Positions 1 through 10,701 of a stretch of DNA of 64,000 nucleotides are shown here, piece by piece. The position numbers were made by a program, and so were the translations under genes. Under the pieces are notes generated by a model. That model did no database searches and was not told where the DNA came from. It saw only the letters and a program-made list of their open reading frames with translations. Every line of letters starts with the position of its first letter. Position 1 is the stretch's first letter. The stretch comes from Berberis thunbergii (Eukaryota; Streptophyta; Magnoliopsida; Ranunculales; Berberidaceae). Where the stretch lies: the NCBI GenBank assembly GCA_003290165.1, contig QNQO01000641.1:434001-498000 (forward strand), in the 5' to 3' direction.

Positions 1-60
1 GTAATGTCACATCATCCTAATTAAACAACCTGATAGGAAAAACCTGATTCTCTAACAAAA
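1..60 (-). repeat. Edge fragment of a TIR repeat also found at 1181-1566
   Basis: Read on the minus strand, this edge resembles the left part of the element at 1181-1566: an 'aatcaggtttt' terminal motif is followed by 'gatgatgtgac'. It is cut by the window edge, so neither its length nor its target duplication can be judged. Confidence 0.4.
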
Positions 61-1180
61 CTCGAGAAATATATATATATATATAACAACCCTAATTTTT
101 AATTAATATACAATTGTCGGTGGGAAAGCTGTGTGTTTGGATTTACATATATTTGGGAGGTTCAAACATACACCAATGGAGGGAGTAGTTGAAATGGGGT
201 TCTTTTAAAATTTCTCATTCAATCAAATCAAAGTTTTTCTTTTCTTTTGCATGTACAGAGAGATTAGAGAATCCAAAGATTATCTAAAAATCACCAATTA
301 AGAAAGCCTACAGACCCGGCCCCTTAGAATTTCACTTGATCTCAATTGATAATGTTACAAAGATTTTTCTCCTTGATAATTAATATGGAATCGAGATAAA
401 TTTAGACTGAGTTGAGTTAAAATAAATAAATAAAAATTCATTTTAATTAATAGGGTTGAAATCCTGGACTTATAATATCATCGGTCACAAGCCTACCTCA
501 TTGACTTATTTTTCCAGCATACAATTAAAGAAACGCTTGACATACGTGCTAGCGTCAAGGTGAGCTCATTATTTCAAACCCTAAATATACGATTACACGT
601 ACATAAAATGAAGCCAAAATACTTAAAATTTGCTCCGAAAATTGCTTTCCGGCTATAGTTCAACAATCATAAACTTGATATTACTTGATTGAAAATGAAC
701 ACAGGTCATTTTCTCGAGTTGATGTCCTTTGTATTGCGTGTATGCAAGCCTGCGTCTTGTTTTTGTAAGGTTCCCTTTCCCAATTTTGTTTGCTTCTCAT
801 GTGAATCTTCTGTTGAGAGATCTCAATGTCCCACTTTTTCAAAAAAATAATGACATTTTTCTAGAGGTTTTTGATCCATCAGTATCATAATTTTGTATCG
901 TAAGTGTTTTTTTTCATAAAATTTTACATTTATCTTTTGCGCGTGTATGAGAGTTTAGGGTTTGGTCGGTCGCAAATAATTGAATTTTGATAGGGTAGAG
1001 CTAGAAAAGGTGATGCGAAAGGAGAGGGAAGAAGGGAGAAACGCGAAAATAACCTAATTTTCACTTATGTAGGTCCGTCCCTTGCCAAATCATTCAATTC
1101 CCATATACTCACAACTACATTCTCTACAAGCAAGCATGCCGACCCCATAATTTTTAAACATTGTAGGGTAACGAAAAAAG
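61..1180. other. Non-coding AT-rich stretch, nothing recognised
   Basis: No open frame with recognisable content, no RNA gene and no clear repeat structure was seen. There is a short (ta)n run near 70-84. It is probably intergenic DNA upstream of the XTH gene. Confidence 0.5.
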
Positions 1181-1566
1181 TGAGGCTAGGAAATCAGGTT
1201 TTCAAATTAGAATGATGTGACTTCATTAGGAGATGTTTTTTACAATCTCGAGATATACATAAACACTTTGAAAATTTTATCATTCTTTCGATATCACCAT
1301 GATTGCACAACCTGATTTTCTAGCATTTTCGTACATGCAAAATATTAAATTTCAAACAAGCATCATGTGTTAGAACATCAAAATCTATAAGTAGAGGATG
1401 TTATCCTGAAAAATAGAAGTTTGTCCCTAAATTTGTTGCTGTAAAAACAACTTCCATGGTTAAGTCTCTAATCAAAGTATTAAATAATACAAAAATGCTA
1501 AAAAAAACCCATGTTTTTGCAATCAGATTACAAAATCTGATTGTAAAACCTGATTTCCTAGCCTCA
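1181..1566. mobile_element. Small non-autonomous DNA element with 20-bp perfect TIRs
   Basis: The first 20 bases, TGAGGCTAGGAAATCAGGTT, are exactly inverted at 1547-1566. The interior is AT-rich and non-coding. A related copy lies at 50093-50263 and a fragment at the left window edge, so this is a dispersed family. I could not find a convincing target site duplication, and the right arm is itself re-copied by the 250-bp tandem duplication that starts at about 1539. The superfamily is undetermined. Confidence 0.6.
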
Positions 1567-2016
1567 CTCTAAATAATAAGATTTGTTGATCCTTGTCAAT
1601 TATTTGAGTATCAACCATCAAGCAAGCTTAAAGTAATGTACTATATAAAAGTTAAGACCAAATTAATGGGACTTACTGTTAGAAAAAGATGTTTAATATC
1701 TGCATTCGATAGATAGATCATGCCGGACAGTCCTGAATGTGTCATTTTCCTCGACTTTAATTACTGTAAAGAGAAGTTTTGCAATCCTGATTGTAAAACC
1801 TGATTTCCTAGCCTCACTCTAAATAATAAGATTTGTTGATCCTTGTCAATTATTTTATTATCAACCATCAAGCAAGCGTAAAGTAATGTACTATATAAAA
1901 GTTAAGACCAAATTAATGGGACTTACTGTTAGAAAAAGATGTTTAATCTCTGCATTCGATGGATCATGCCGGACAGTCCCTGATGTGTCATTTTCCTCGA
2001 CTTTAATTACTGTAGT
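1539..2016. repeat. Tandem duplication, two copies of about 250 bp
   Basis: The block beginning 'gattgtaaaacctgatttcc' at 1539 recurs at 1789 (period 250). The copies run together through 'cattttcctcgactttaatt' with few differences, including a 4-bp 'gata' indel. It is non-coding. The high identity suggests a recent local duplication. Confidence 0.85.
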
Positions 2017-2340
2017 TGATTAAACAAATTACGTTGTAAATAGAATAAGATCATTTCTAGATTCTATAACGATGTATATTGTAGACTCATGACTCTGCTC
2101 TCACTTTCGCTTAATATATGATTGGTTCACGCTCTCTACAAGCTTTTACACAACTTTCAATTTATCATTGTCGACACCATGGTACAGTAGAGTTGTCAAT
2201 CACACATTTACATGGAATTCAATTCAGGATAGACCTAAACATCTACTAGTTCCATCTATGTAAGCTTTAACCAATGTTAACCTAACAGATGAAAAGCAAA
2301 TGGAGCACTTATTTTTTTTTTTCTTCTTCCTTTCATGTAT

Positions 2341-2864
2341 AGTAATGGAATCTCTGCACTACTTTGTTGACTACCCAGGACTTGGTATTCCAATAGGAGA
2401 TAGATCATGATGAGTTTGACATAGCAAAAGATAGAAGAACCAAATTTTAGTTTAGGTTTGTTGTTGAAACTGGGGACTATAAGTGGTAAAAGCAACCATA
2501 GAGGTAACATATATAGTAATGGAATCTCTGCACTATTTTGTCGACTACCCAGGACTTGGTATTCCAATAGGAGATAGATCATGATGAGTTTGACATAGCA
2601 AAAGATAGAAGAACCAAATTTTAGTTTAGGTTTGTTGTTGAAACTGGGGACTATAAGTGGTAAAGCAACCATAGAGGTAACATATATAGTAATGGAATCT
2701 CTGCACTATTTTGTCGACTACCCAGGACTTGGTATTCCAATAGGAGATAGATCATGACGATTTTGACATAGCAAAAGATAGAAGAACCAAATTTTAGTTT
2801 AGGTTTGTTGTTGAAACTGGGGACTATAAGTGGTAAAGCAACCATGCATGGAGGTAACATATAT
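2341..2864. repeat. Tandem repeat, three copies of about 174 bp
   Basis: Units begin with 'agtaatggaatctctgcact' at 2341, 2515 and 2688; the third unit carries a 4-bp insertion near its end. Differences between units are only a few bases. Minus-strand open frames of 60-130 codons here are by-products of the repeat, because each unit repeats the same peptide. I assign no function. Confidence 0.9.
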
Positions 2865-3640
2865 AGTGACATTGCTTTACTTAGTTTGGACAGAAATACA
2901 TGTTCTTTCACTGGAGGTCTTATTCACATCAAGTTGAACTTCCTATTACATTCACATTCACATTCACATAGTCTGAATCATACACAAGTGACAATAAAGA
3001 GATATATCCAACTCCTCCTTTCGGCATTGCAGATAGAAACCATATATATCCAATCTTCTAGGACCCGAAAAATAAGGATGTCTGTCGGATTGAATTTACA
3101 TTTACATACTTCTTCTACATGTTCGACCTTCAATGCTGACAAATTGATTATTGATACATTAAAGGGTTTTCTTTAAATTTGAAATGAACGTGATGTGATA
3201 TGAGGTTTAATCTCAGTGATTGTGGCAGCAAGGCGACTTTGCCACTTACAATACTTATCTATCCATGTAACTGTTGAAAATCATGTCTAACCATTGGTAG
3301 CATGAAGTGAATTATCCTTAGATATAGGAAATAGTTGAATCTCCGAACGCTTGTCTCATAAACTAATGCTCTGATACCATGTGAAACAATCGATAAATTG
3401 CTGAAATATTGTCAAATTGATAGTGTGGACGTAATTAACTCATGGATATAAAGAGCAGAACGACAATGACACAAAGTTTCGAACACACTTAGAAGAACAA
3501 GATAGGCAAACATAATTATTTTTCGAAAAAAATTACTAGTGACTTAATTTCTAATTTTGTTTCCATATTCAAACACCTCATCAAAAGCCTTATCAGTTTG
3601 ATTATTTCTATTCCATGGTGGACCCTTTAATCTTCCTATT
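2865..3640. other. Upstream region of the XTH gene, nothing else recognised
   Basis: Non-coding, with a short (cacatt)n microsatellite near 2950-2970. It includes the presumed distal promoter of the XTH gene. No further element was seen. Confidence 0.5.
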
Positions 3641-3648
3641 TATATAAA
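3641..3648 (+). promoter_or_regulatory. TATA box of the XTH gene
   Basis: 'tatataaa' lies 88 bp upstream of the XTH start codon, followed by a pyrimidine-rich leader. This is the normal spacing for a plant core promoter with a short 5' UTR. Confidence 0.65.
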
Positions 3649-3735
3649 CTGTTCTTCACACCCTCTTCACATACTCATTTATCTGAATATGTAAGCTTAC
3701 ATTCATCTATTTTTGTTTCCTCTTCAGTCTTCACC

Positions 3736-5304
3736 ATGTCTCTACTTTTCATTCTTCTTTCTCTCCTCCTCCTTATCATCCCATCTTCAAGCAATGCACA
3801 ACCTTCACCTGGTTACTATCCAAGTTCCAAGTTCAGAACTATGAGCTTCTATCAAGGATTTAAAAATAAATGGGGGTCTCAGCACCAAAGACTTGACCAA
3901 AATTATCTGACAATTTGGCTTGATAAAACCTCAGGTTATTCAATCTCATTTACATAACATATTGGTGTTTTTTTTCATTAAATGGAGTTATATTTCATTT
4001 TATTGATTAATTTTCCATTACAGGAAGTGGGTTCAAGTCGAATAATCCATTTCGATCAGGATATTTCGGTGCTTCAATTAAACTTCAAACTGGTTATACT
4101 GCTGGTGTTATAACATCTTTCTATGTGAGATACTGATCTGAATTTTCTCTTGTTTGATATGCTTATGTACATTTTTAGATGTACTAATATGTCATGTTAA
4201 TAACATGCAGAACCACACACTTCACATCAATAATTGAATCATGGAAAATGACATTCATCACCAAAAAAAAAAAGTTTCTTTATGTACTTCACACAATGAA
4301 TTCTTATGTGGTTTTATATATCAAATTTTGATACTATACGCATTTTTTTAAAATTGTTAGCTATCGAACAATGAGGCTCATCCTGGAAACCATGATGAAG
4401 TAGACATCGAGTTCCTTGGGACGATACCGGGGAAGCCATATACACTACAAACAAATGTGTACATAAGGGGGAGTGGTGATGGGAGGCTAATAGGAAGGGA
4501 GATGAAGTTTCATTTGTGGTTTGATCCAACAGCTGATTTCCACCATTATGGTATGCTGTGGAGTCCTAATGAAATCATGTAAGTTTTTAGTCTTCATCAG
4601 ATATATAACTCTGAAATAGTGAACTAGATGGTGTGAAATGGACAATTTTAATGCCAACTTTGATTATAGGTTGATGTTATATATAGCTATATAGATTGTT
4701 TAACAATACTGATAATGACATCTATGGTGCTTGAATTTTGAATTGATAGGATGATAATTTTAACTTTGGATCTATCATGTTGTTTTGTTTTGAAGTACTT
4801 TTCAGATCAGACTAAATTAAAAATTTATAAACAGAGTTTTTAACCATTTAGAACCAATGTTAATTGGATTATTGTTTTTGAAAATATAATGTCTTCAAGA
4901 AAACAAATTGATATCTACTAGTTTTTTTATGTTTCTGGATTAGATTCTTCGTCGATGACATTCCAATAAGAAAGTACCCAAGGAAGAGTGATTCTACATT
5001 TCCAATGAGGCCATTGTGGGTCTATGGTTCAATATGGGATGCTTCATCATGGGCCACAGAGGATGGAAAATACAAGGCCGACTATCGATACCAGCCTTTC
5101 GTTGCCAAGTATTCCGGCTTCAAGCTAAGTGGATGCACTGCCTATGCACCCTCCTCGTGCCATCCGGTCTCCGCCTCTCCAAATCCTTCAGGTGGCCTGA
5201 GCAGTCAACAGTTGACAGCCATGAATTGGGCTCAACAGAACAGTTTGGTCTATGACTATTGCAGTGACTACAGAAGAGATCATTCACAAACACCAGAGTG
5301 TTGA
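3736..5304 (+). CDS. XTH31/32: Xyloglucan endotransglucosylase/hydrolase, group III-A (XTH31/XTH32-like)
   Basis: Four exons: 3736-3934, 4024-4124, 4361-4578, 4944-5304. All introns are GT-AG and the model gives 879 nt, 292 aa, a normal length for the family. The GH16 enzyme cuts and religates or hydrolyses xyloglucan in the cell wall. Residues 1-21 are a hydrophobic secretion signal ending near SSSNA. Exon 3 carries the catalytic motif [10 protein letters not shown] (about residue 110), with the nucleophile and acid/base glutamates and the bridging aspartate. The XET C-terminal domain follows with the conserved [16 protein letters not shown] block and paired cysteines, ending in TPEC. The LSNNEAHPG and YIRGSGDG segments match the III-A clade, in which Arabidopsis XTH31 and XTH32 favour hydrolysis; that activity is inferred here. 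The frame is intact. XTH31 and XTH32 cannot be separated by eye. Confidence 0.95.
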
Positions 5305-5574
5305 GAACTTCTTGTTCAGTTTCAATCCTAAAAAATGGTCATTTAAATTTTTACTTTGGGAGGTCTTGAGATGGATTGCAAAAAAAACATGGTTAAGCAT
5401 CCAAGAGTCCATTATTTGAAACTTTGTATGATTTGGTTTGTAAAATGTGTGGAACATTTAAATAATCTACATCTATGATTAGGGGAATATAAAGCAAGAA
5501 TCAGAAAGATATGGGTGATATGAAGTCAAAGGAATGGGTTTGGGTTGTGTCTTGAAATGTATCAATCATTTCTT

Positions 5575-5580
5575 AATAAA
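5575..5580 (+). terminator. Candidate polyadenylation signal of the XTH gene
   Basis: 'aataaa' lies 271 bp after the stop codon in a T-rich 3' region. Plant signals are loose, so this is only the best candidate. Confidence 0.4.
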
Positions 5581-5679
5581 GTAAGTGTGTCTCATTTTTA
5601 TATACTTTTGGTGCATGCATTTGATGTATGAAAGAATAGTTTCATCCTTGTCATCGAGCTTGGTTAGTGTTTGGGACAG

Positions 5680-5860
5680 TGTTCAGCACGTGATAGTCAA
5701 TTCTACTTTTTTTTTCATTGTGTCTGGGGAGGGTGTGCAGCATATGAATGTCAATTCTACCCCTCTCTCTCGATAATGAGGTAGAGTTAACACTCATGTA
5801 TTAAACACCCTCTGCAGGCAGCAGACACTAATCAATGCTCTCTCGCCAAGAGACTATGAT
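5680..5860. repeat. Dispersed repeat, related to 58095-58200
   Basis: The segment with 'gtgtctgggga', 'gtcaattctac' and 'cactaatcaatgctctctc' recurs in diverged form near 58095-58200. Within this copy 'cagcacgtgatagtcaattctac' and 'cagcatatgaatgtcaattctac' also form an internal repeat. It is probably a degraded MITE; boundaries are unresolved. Confidence 0.45.
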
Positions 5861-6311
5861 GAGAAACAAGCAAGTTGTAAAAGCCCATGTTTTCTCATAT
5901 GATGTTCATATGTTCCCCAATGTTTTATTTTTTCCTCATCTTCTCTTCAATTTTGTCTGAAATTGGATCTTTATACTCATCATATGTAGGTAGAAACACT
6001 AATGCACTTATATAGCTAAGTTAGTTTATATAATTCATGTAAACTCAAAGAGGGCAATAAATATACATAAGAATGATACTTTAGATATCATAAAATTGTG
6101 AGTGTATAAGATACATATATTTATCTTATCAAATAATTGAAACTGATCAAAAGGAGAGTGAATCATCACATTTGGAAAGGCCTTAGGAATCAATAACATA
6201 GATTTTAGTGTAGAAGATGGATTGATGTACATTATTAATTTTTCCAGATAAACAAATAATGAATAAGAAAAGAACCTGACTTATAATTTACATGTTACTC
6301 ATGGCCAACAT

Positions 6312-6397
6312 CCGACCTTAGCTCAGTTGGTAGAGCGGAGGACTGTAGTGGTTGCAGCTTAATCCTTAGGTCACTGGTTCGAATCCGGTAGGTCGGA
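6312..6397 (+). tRNA. tRNA-Tyr (GTA anticodon) with a 13-nt intron
   Basis: The acceptor arm ccgacct pairs with aggtcgg, with discriminator A at 6397. The D-arm reads gctcagttggtagagc and the T-arm ctggttcgaatccgg, a good B box. The anticodon GTA is at 6345-6347. The intron 6349-6361 sits after the base 3' of the anticodon, the canonical position, and removal leaves 73 nt. Plant nuclear tRNA-Tyr genes normally carry such short introns. A T-run directly after the gene is the Pol III terminator. Confidence 0.97.
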
Positions 6398-7224
6398 TTT
6401 TTTTTTATTTTTATTTTTTTCGAATTTTATAGGCCGAATACAAAAGAAATGCTAATCAAAGCTTTTGAGACAATTTCAAAAAAACTTGTAATCTTAGTCC
6501 TTTCTTCCCTTCAAAATACAAGTTGTTAACTTAACCATTAAGTTCATCGACAACATAGTCAATTCAGATTTCAAGCCATTAGGTTCCGTAGTTTCTGAAG
6601 GGATCCAAAAACTCATTGTGGGCAGGGACCGTTCAGCATTGCACCTTGCTGTACTTTAAACCTGCAAAAACCTCACTTCCGCTAACCAGATTGCAGCATT
6701 GAATCCAAATCTGTGAGATATTACACAGCTTTGTGCTTTGTGACTTAGGAAACCAGATTCAAATAAGCATAGCTATAGGATAAGCTGAAAAACCATAAGT
6801 AATGTCGATATTTTGTTAATTGCGAGCTTTACAACCTCACAGGGATTTTCTGGTTTATTGCAATCTACACTATGTATACCTTCTATTAAATATAAGAGCA
6901 TTACAGGCTCCATAGTAAGTATCACAATAGGAAAAACTAATAAATTGCATAAACACTATTTTTCAAGTTTATTGTCCTAATTTTACAAACCAAATCCGGT
7001 CAAAATGCAAAACTCTGACGGCATTGACAACCTGTACCACAGTTGGGTTCTTTATGTTGTAATTTACCTTGAATAGCAGCAACATGTGGATCGGCCACGA
7101 AGAAACTGAACTTTGATGAGTCTGATCACATTGTATGAGGATGAGAACTGGTTCAGGTTTTTGAGGATTGAACAATGAGGCCTGCATATGCTAACTAAAA
7201 TTGTTAGTGAAATTCTTGAGAATG
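6398..7224. other. Intergenic, nothing recognised
   Basis: Begins with the tRNA T-run terminator. The remainder is AT-rich with only short open frames of no recognisable content. Confidence 0.5.
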
Positions 7225-7233
7225 TATAAACAT

Positions 7234-7387
7234 CGAGCAAGGCTAACTGGCGAGGAAACCAGCGAGGGAGGGAGGGAGACCCTCCATCCCCTCGCGATGT
7301 GTGCAGGGGATGGAAGGCACACATCGCGAGGGGGATGGAGGGTCCTCCCTCCCTCCCTCGCTGGTTTCCTCGACAATTAGAATTTTC
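7234..7387. mobile_element. Foldback MITE, MULE-type, 154 bp
   Basis: Near-palindromic GC-rich element. Arms contain 'gcgaggaaaccagcgaggg' and its inverse, and the centre carries 'gatgtgtg...cacacatc'. Flanks tataaacat (7225-7233) and cataaacat (7388-7396) form a 9-bp target duplication with one mismatch. The right terminus, read inward, is 'gaaaattctaattgtcgagg', shared with the other family members. Open frames across it are palindrome artefacts. Confidence 0.85.
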
Positions 7388-7773
7388 CATAAACATCATT
7401 GATATCAAAAGGGTTTCTAAAACTTTTTTTTAACCAATTAAGTCATGTAATTGGTCAAAGGGAAGTAAGATATGCAACTGATAGGTGAATAATATATTCA
7501 ACAAACCAAAATAAAAGATGTTCTATTGTTGCAGAATCTCCATTCTAGATCATACTAGCAAAATGTACCCAATAAATCCAAGTCAAGTACTCGGGGGATG
7601 TTTGTTTGCACCATTCCCGAAATAAATTGTGTTTCTTTGCAGTATGTATTAGGCACTTACCAAGCATTAAACTTCAAAATGATGCTCAACTTACTAAACA
7701 TTTTATCATTCTCCCATTAATAAATTAATAGTGGTGTTATTTTATATTAAACTTGAAATTTGTAAAACAGCAA

Positions 7774-8215
7774 CTAGTAAGACTTAAGCACACACACACA
7801 TGCATGCCACTTATTTATCACTATAGAAGCGTACAGGTAACCACCCTTCCTTCTCACAATTCTTGCTTCTAATGAGACAGCCACTGAGGCCTTGTCCCTT
7901 CTAATTTTGTCTGCTCTTTTTGCTGGTACCTTTCTTTGGAGATTCCCTGTTGCTTGTGGATCTTTTACTCCTTTCAAAGGTGAAGGCCTTTACTTCATCA
8001 TACTTTGCTTCAAGCTGACCAAAAGTTTCACGTTTCGATCACGCCATTGGTTCCCATAGATATTTCAAGCTCAGGGTAAACTCATGTTCTTCCCTAGTTA
8101 AGAAATCAGGAAGGGCTCCTGATGCATCAATTTCTACAAGTATAGCATAAGTCAGCCTAGAGCCTTGCTCATAGCAAGCTTCATACAAATTGGGGAACCA
8201 AGATAACTAGCAAGG
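7774..8215 (-). pseudogene. Possible decayed gene fragment of unknown identity
   Basis: On the minus strand a protein-like stretch reads ...LYEACYEQGSRLTYAI... then FLTREEHEFTLSLKYLWEPMA, a stop, then FGQLEAKYDEVKAFTFERSK and a lysine/serine-rich tail. The composition looks like real coding sequence with a nonsense change rather than random frame, but I do not recognise the family. There is no start codon or splice context that rescues it. It could also be part of an unrecognised transposon. Confidence 0.3.
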
Positions 8216-10078
8216 AAGCTAAGAGCCAAAGAAGTTTAGTATTGTTTGAGAACTTTAAAGAATCAAACCCAAACTGGCACCCTGGTGATTTTTCCTCTCA
8301 CGACTTCAACTTCCTTGATCAGGGAATGATGAAGAAACATTTTTCTTTCTCTAAAACATTTTTTCAATCCTCTTCCTTGGAGAACTTTGAAGGAAAAGAG
8401 TTTTTCATCAGTTGCAATATCCATGTTACCGTTTATTTTCCAGTTTTTAAATACAGCATTTTTCAGAACAGGGGGTAAGGTAAGTTGGACCCCACCAAAA
8501 AACCTACTAGACCATGCAAATCTGCATACTTGGAGGAGCTACTTCATCGTGGGCCGGATTTTCACGGATATCAGCCCCACCCAATCCGTATGGGGTGGAT
8601 TTGGACATGGCTGAATGGGTTTTCGAGTATCCAAACAGTATTCGTTGACTATTCGCGGAGGATACGGTTTTATCCATATCCGCCCCGCGGATATCCGTTT
8701 ATACTGCTCAAATTATTATAATACCCTTATCCCTAAAGTAAGTATTAACTAAACTATTTTCAAAAAAAAAAAAACTAAAACTAAAACCTAAGAAACCCTT
8801 AAATCCGCTGACCTCTCTTCCACCTCGAGACACAAAACTCTCGGAGAATCAGATCCTTCTCTTGATCTCTTCCACCTCCAGACAAACTCACAAAGAAATG
8901 AAATTCAGAATTCAGAATTCAGAAATTGTATTGTAACGCAAGTCACAAAGAAGGAGACGCACACAGACTCACAAAGAAGGAGACGTTCAGACGCAAAGTC
9001 GCAAGTCACGCAACACACAGCAAGGCAAGGCAAAGAAGTCACTCCTCTCTTCCACCTGTTTAGAGAATCAAACTCCTCTCTTCCTGTCTTCCACCTCTCC
9101 AGACTCCTCTCTTCCCCTTAACTATTGCGAGTGAAGCACAAGGAGCGAATGGGTTTTACGATTCGTTGAACCACCCCAACAACACATGCACATCACCAAG
9201 GTATGGCTCCTCTCTTCTTCGTTTTTCTGTTAATTTCAAATTCGTTTTAAGGTTTTCTGTATTCTTCTTCTTCTTCTACTTCCAATCTTCTAATCCTCTT
9301 AAATTGTTTAGGGTTTTCTGTATTAAGCATAAATTTGTTGGATTTTTATGCAATTTTCAGTTTTCACCATGATTTGGGCTTGATTTTCATTTGATATGTT
9401 CTCCCTTTAGATATTCTTACATGCAATACTTGGATTCGAGAGGACTAGAGAAGATTGGTTTACTTTCTCTTCATCTCAACAAATTTCAGCAAATAGGTGA
9501 ATCTGTCAATTCTCTATAATATTCAGATTTAAGGTTGGTTTTGAACAAAATTTTCTAGTTATTTGTCTACGTTTGTGTATGATTTAGTTGTTTATGTTGT
9601 CAGAAACAGTTCTTCATCAATCATCAATTCGTTGTTGAGCATTTTGATTTAGAAAGTCTCACTCTTCCCTGCCTGTGTGAGTAATTCCTTCTCTTTGAAC
9701 TCAAGTTTATGTTTTTCTTTATGGGTTTTGTGCAGATAAAAATAGAGAAAAATAATCTACATATAATTTCCTCTGTTTTGAACTGAACTTAGATCTTCAA
9801 TCAAATGGAATCAAACTACTTACGTAATAACATTTTTCTGCAAAGTGGGTTGAGAAATGAAAAAATGGGAATTGTCTTAAACATTTGGTATAATTATTCG
9901 ACAAATTGTAATTTATAAGATATCTAATCTATAACTACAATCCCACTTAGACCCAAAAGAGAATTCAGTGATGTAAAGCTCCCAAACCTTTCTTACCGTC
10001 CAATTCTCTTATATGAAGAGGCAGAAAGAAAGAGAACTCTGAAGATAAAAGTGCAAGTTGATGATTATATAGAGTGAA

Positions 10079-10270
10079 TGTTTTTGCTTTGGTTGATGAT
10101 TTGGTATAAAAGTGTTGGTTTGATGAGAATACACACAAAGACCTGTGTTTGCTTTGGTTGATGATTTGATTATTGATTATTGATTTAATGAGAATACACA
10201 CAGAGAATTGTTATTGATTATTTGATTATTGATCATTGATTATTGATTTGGTTGATGATTTAATTATTGA
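10079..10270. repeat. Degenerate simple repeat 'ttgatgatttgattattgat'
   Basis: Repeated 'gattattgatt' and 'ggttgatgattt' words and two copies of 'atgagaatacacacaaag'-like sequence. It lies within hAT-1 upstream of its transposase and is non-coding. Confidence 0.6.
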
Positions 10271-10701
10271 TGAACAAAAATTATGAGAGAATGAGAGAAA
10301 CACAGAGAACTGTTTTTGCTTTGGTTTTGTTTGCTTTTTTTCATACAAATAGTAGTAAATGAACCAATTGTTTACAAAAAAATTTAGTTTCTATATTTGA
10401 GTTTAATTATGGAAACATGTAATTTACAAGTGGTTACTTTTTAGATGTCATCCCTCCAATAAGGAAATATAGTAGATTTGATTTCTTTTCTGCATTTCTT
10501 TTCTAATGAGTTCCCCTGCCTTTTCTACATTCTGCAAAAAATTAAATAGAAATATTCAAGTATACATATGCCCAAACTAGCATTTAGCCTATATGCTTTG
10601 CTTTAGAAACAAAGCTAAGTTGATTTACAAGCTTTTGATGTTTGATTTTTTTCTTATAGTCTAAGCTCCAATGTTTTTTTTGTTTTCTTGATGTATAGAA
10701 T

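Noticed and set aside
8242..8721. Overlapping plus-strand frames of 75-78 codons near the left end of hAT-1
   Set aside because: No recognisable domain; they run into the hAT subterminal repeats.
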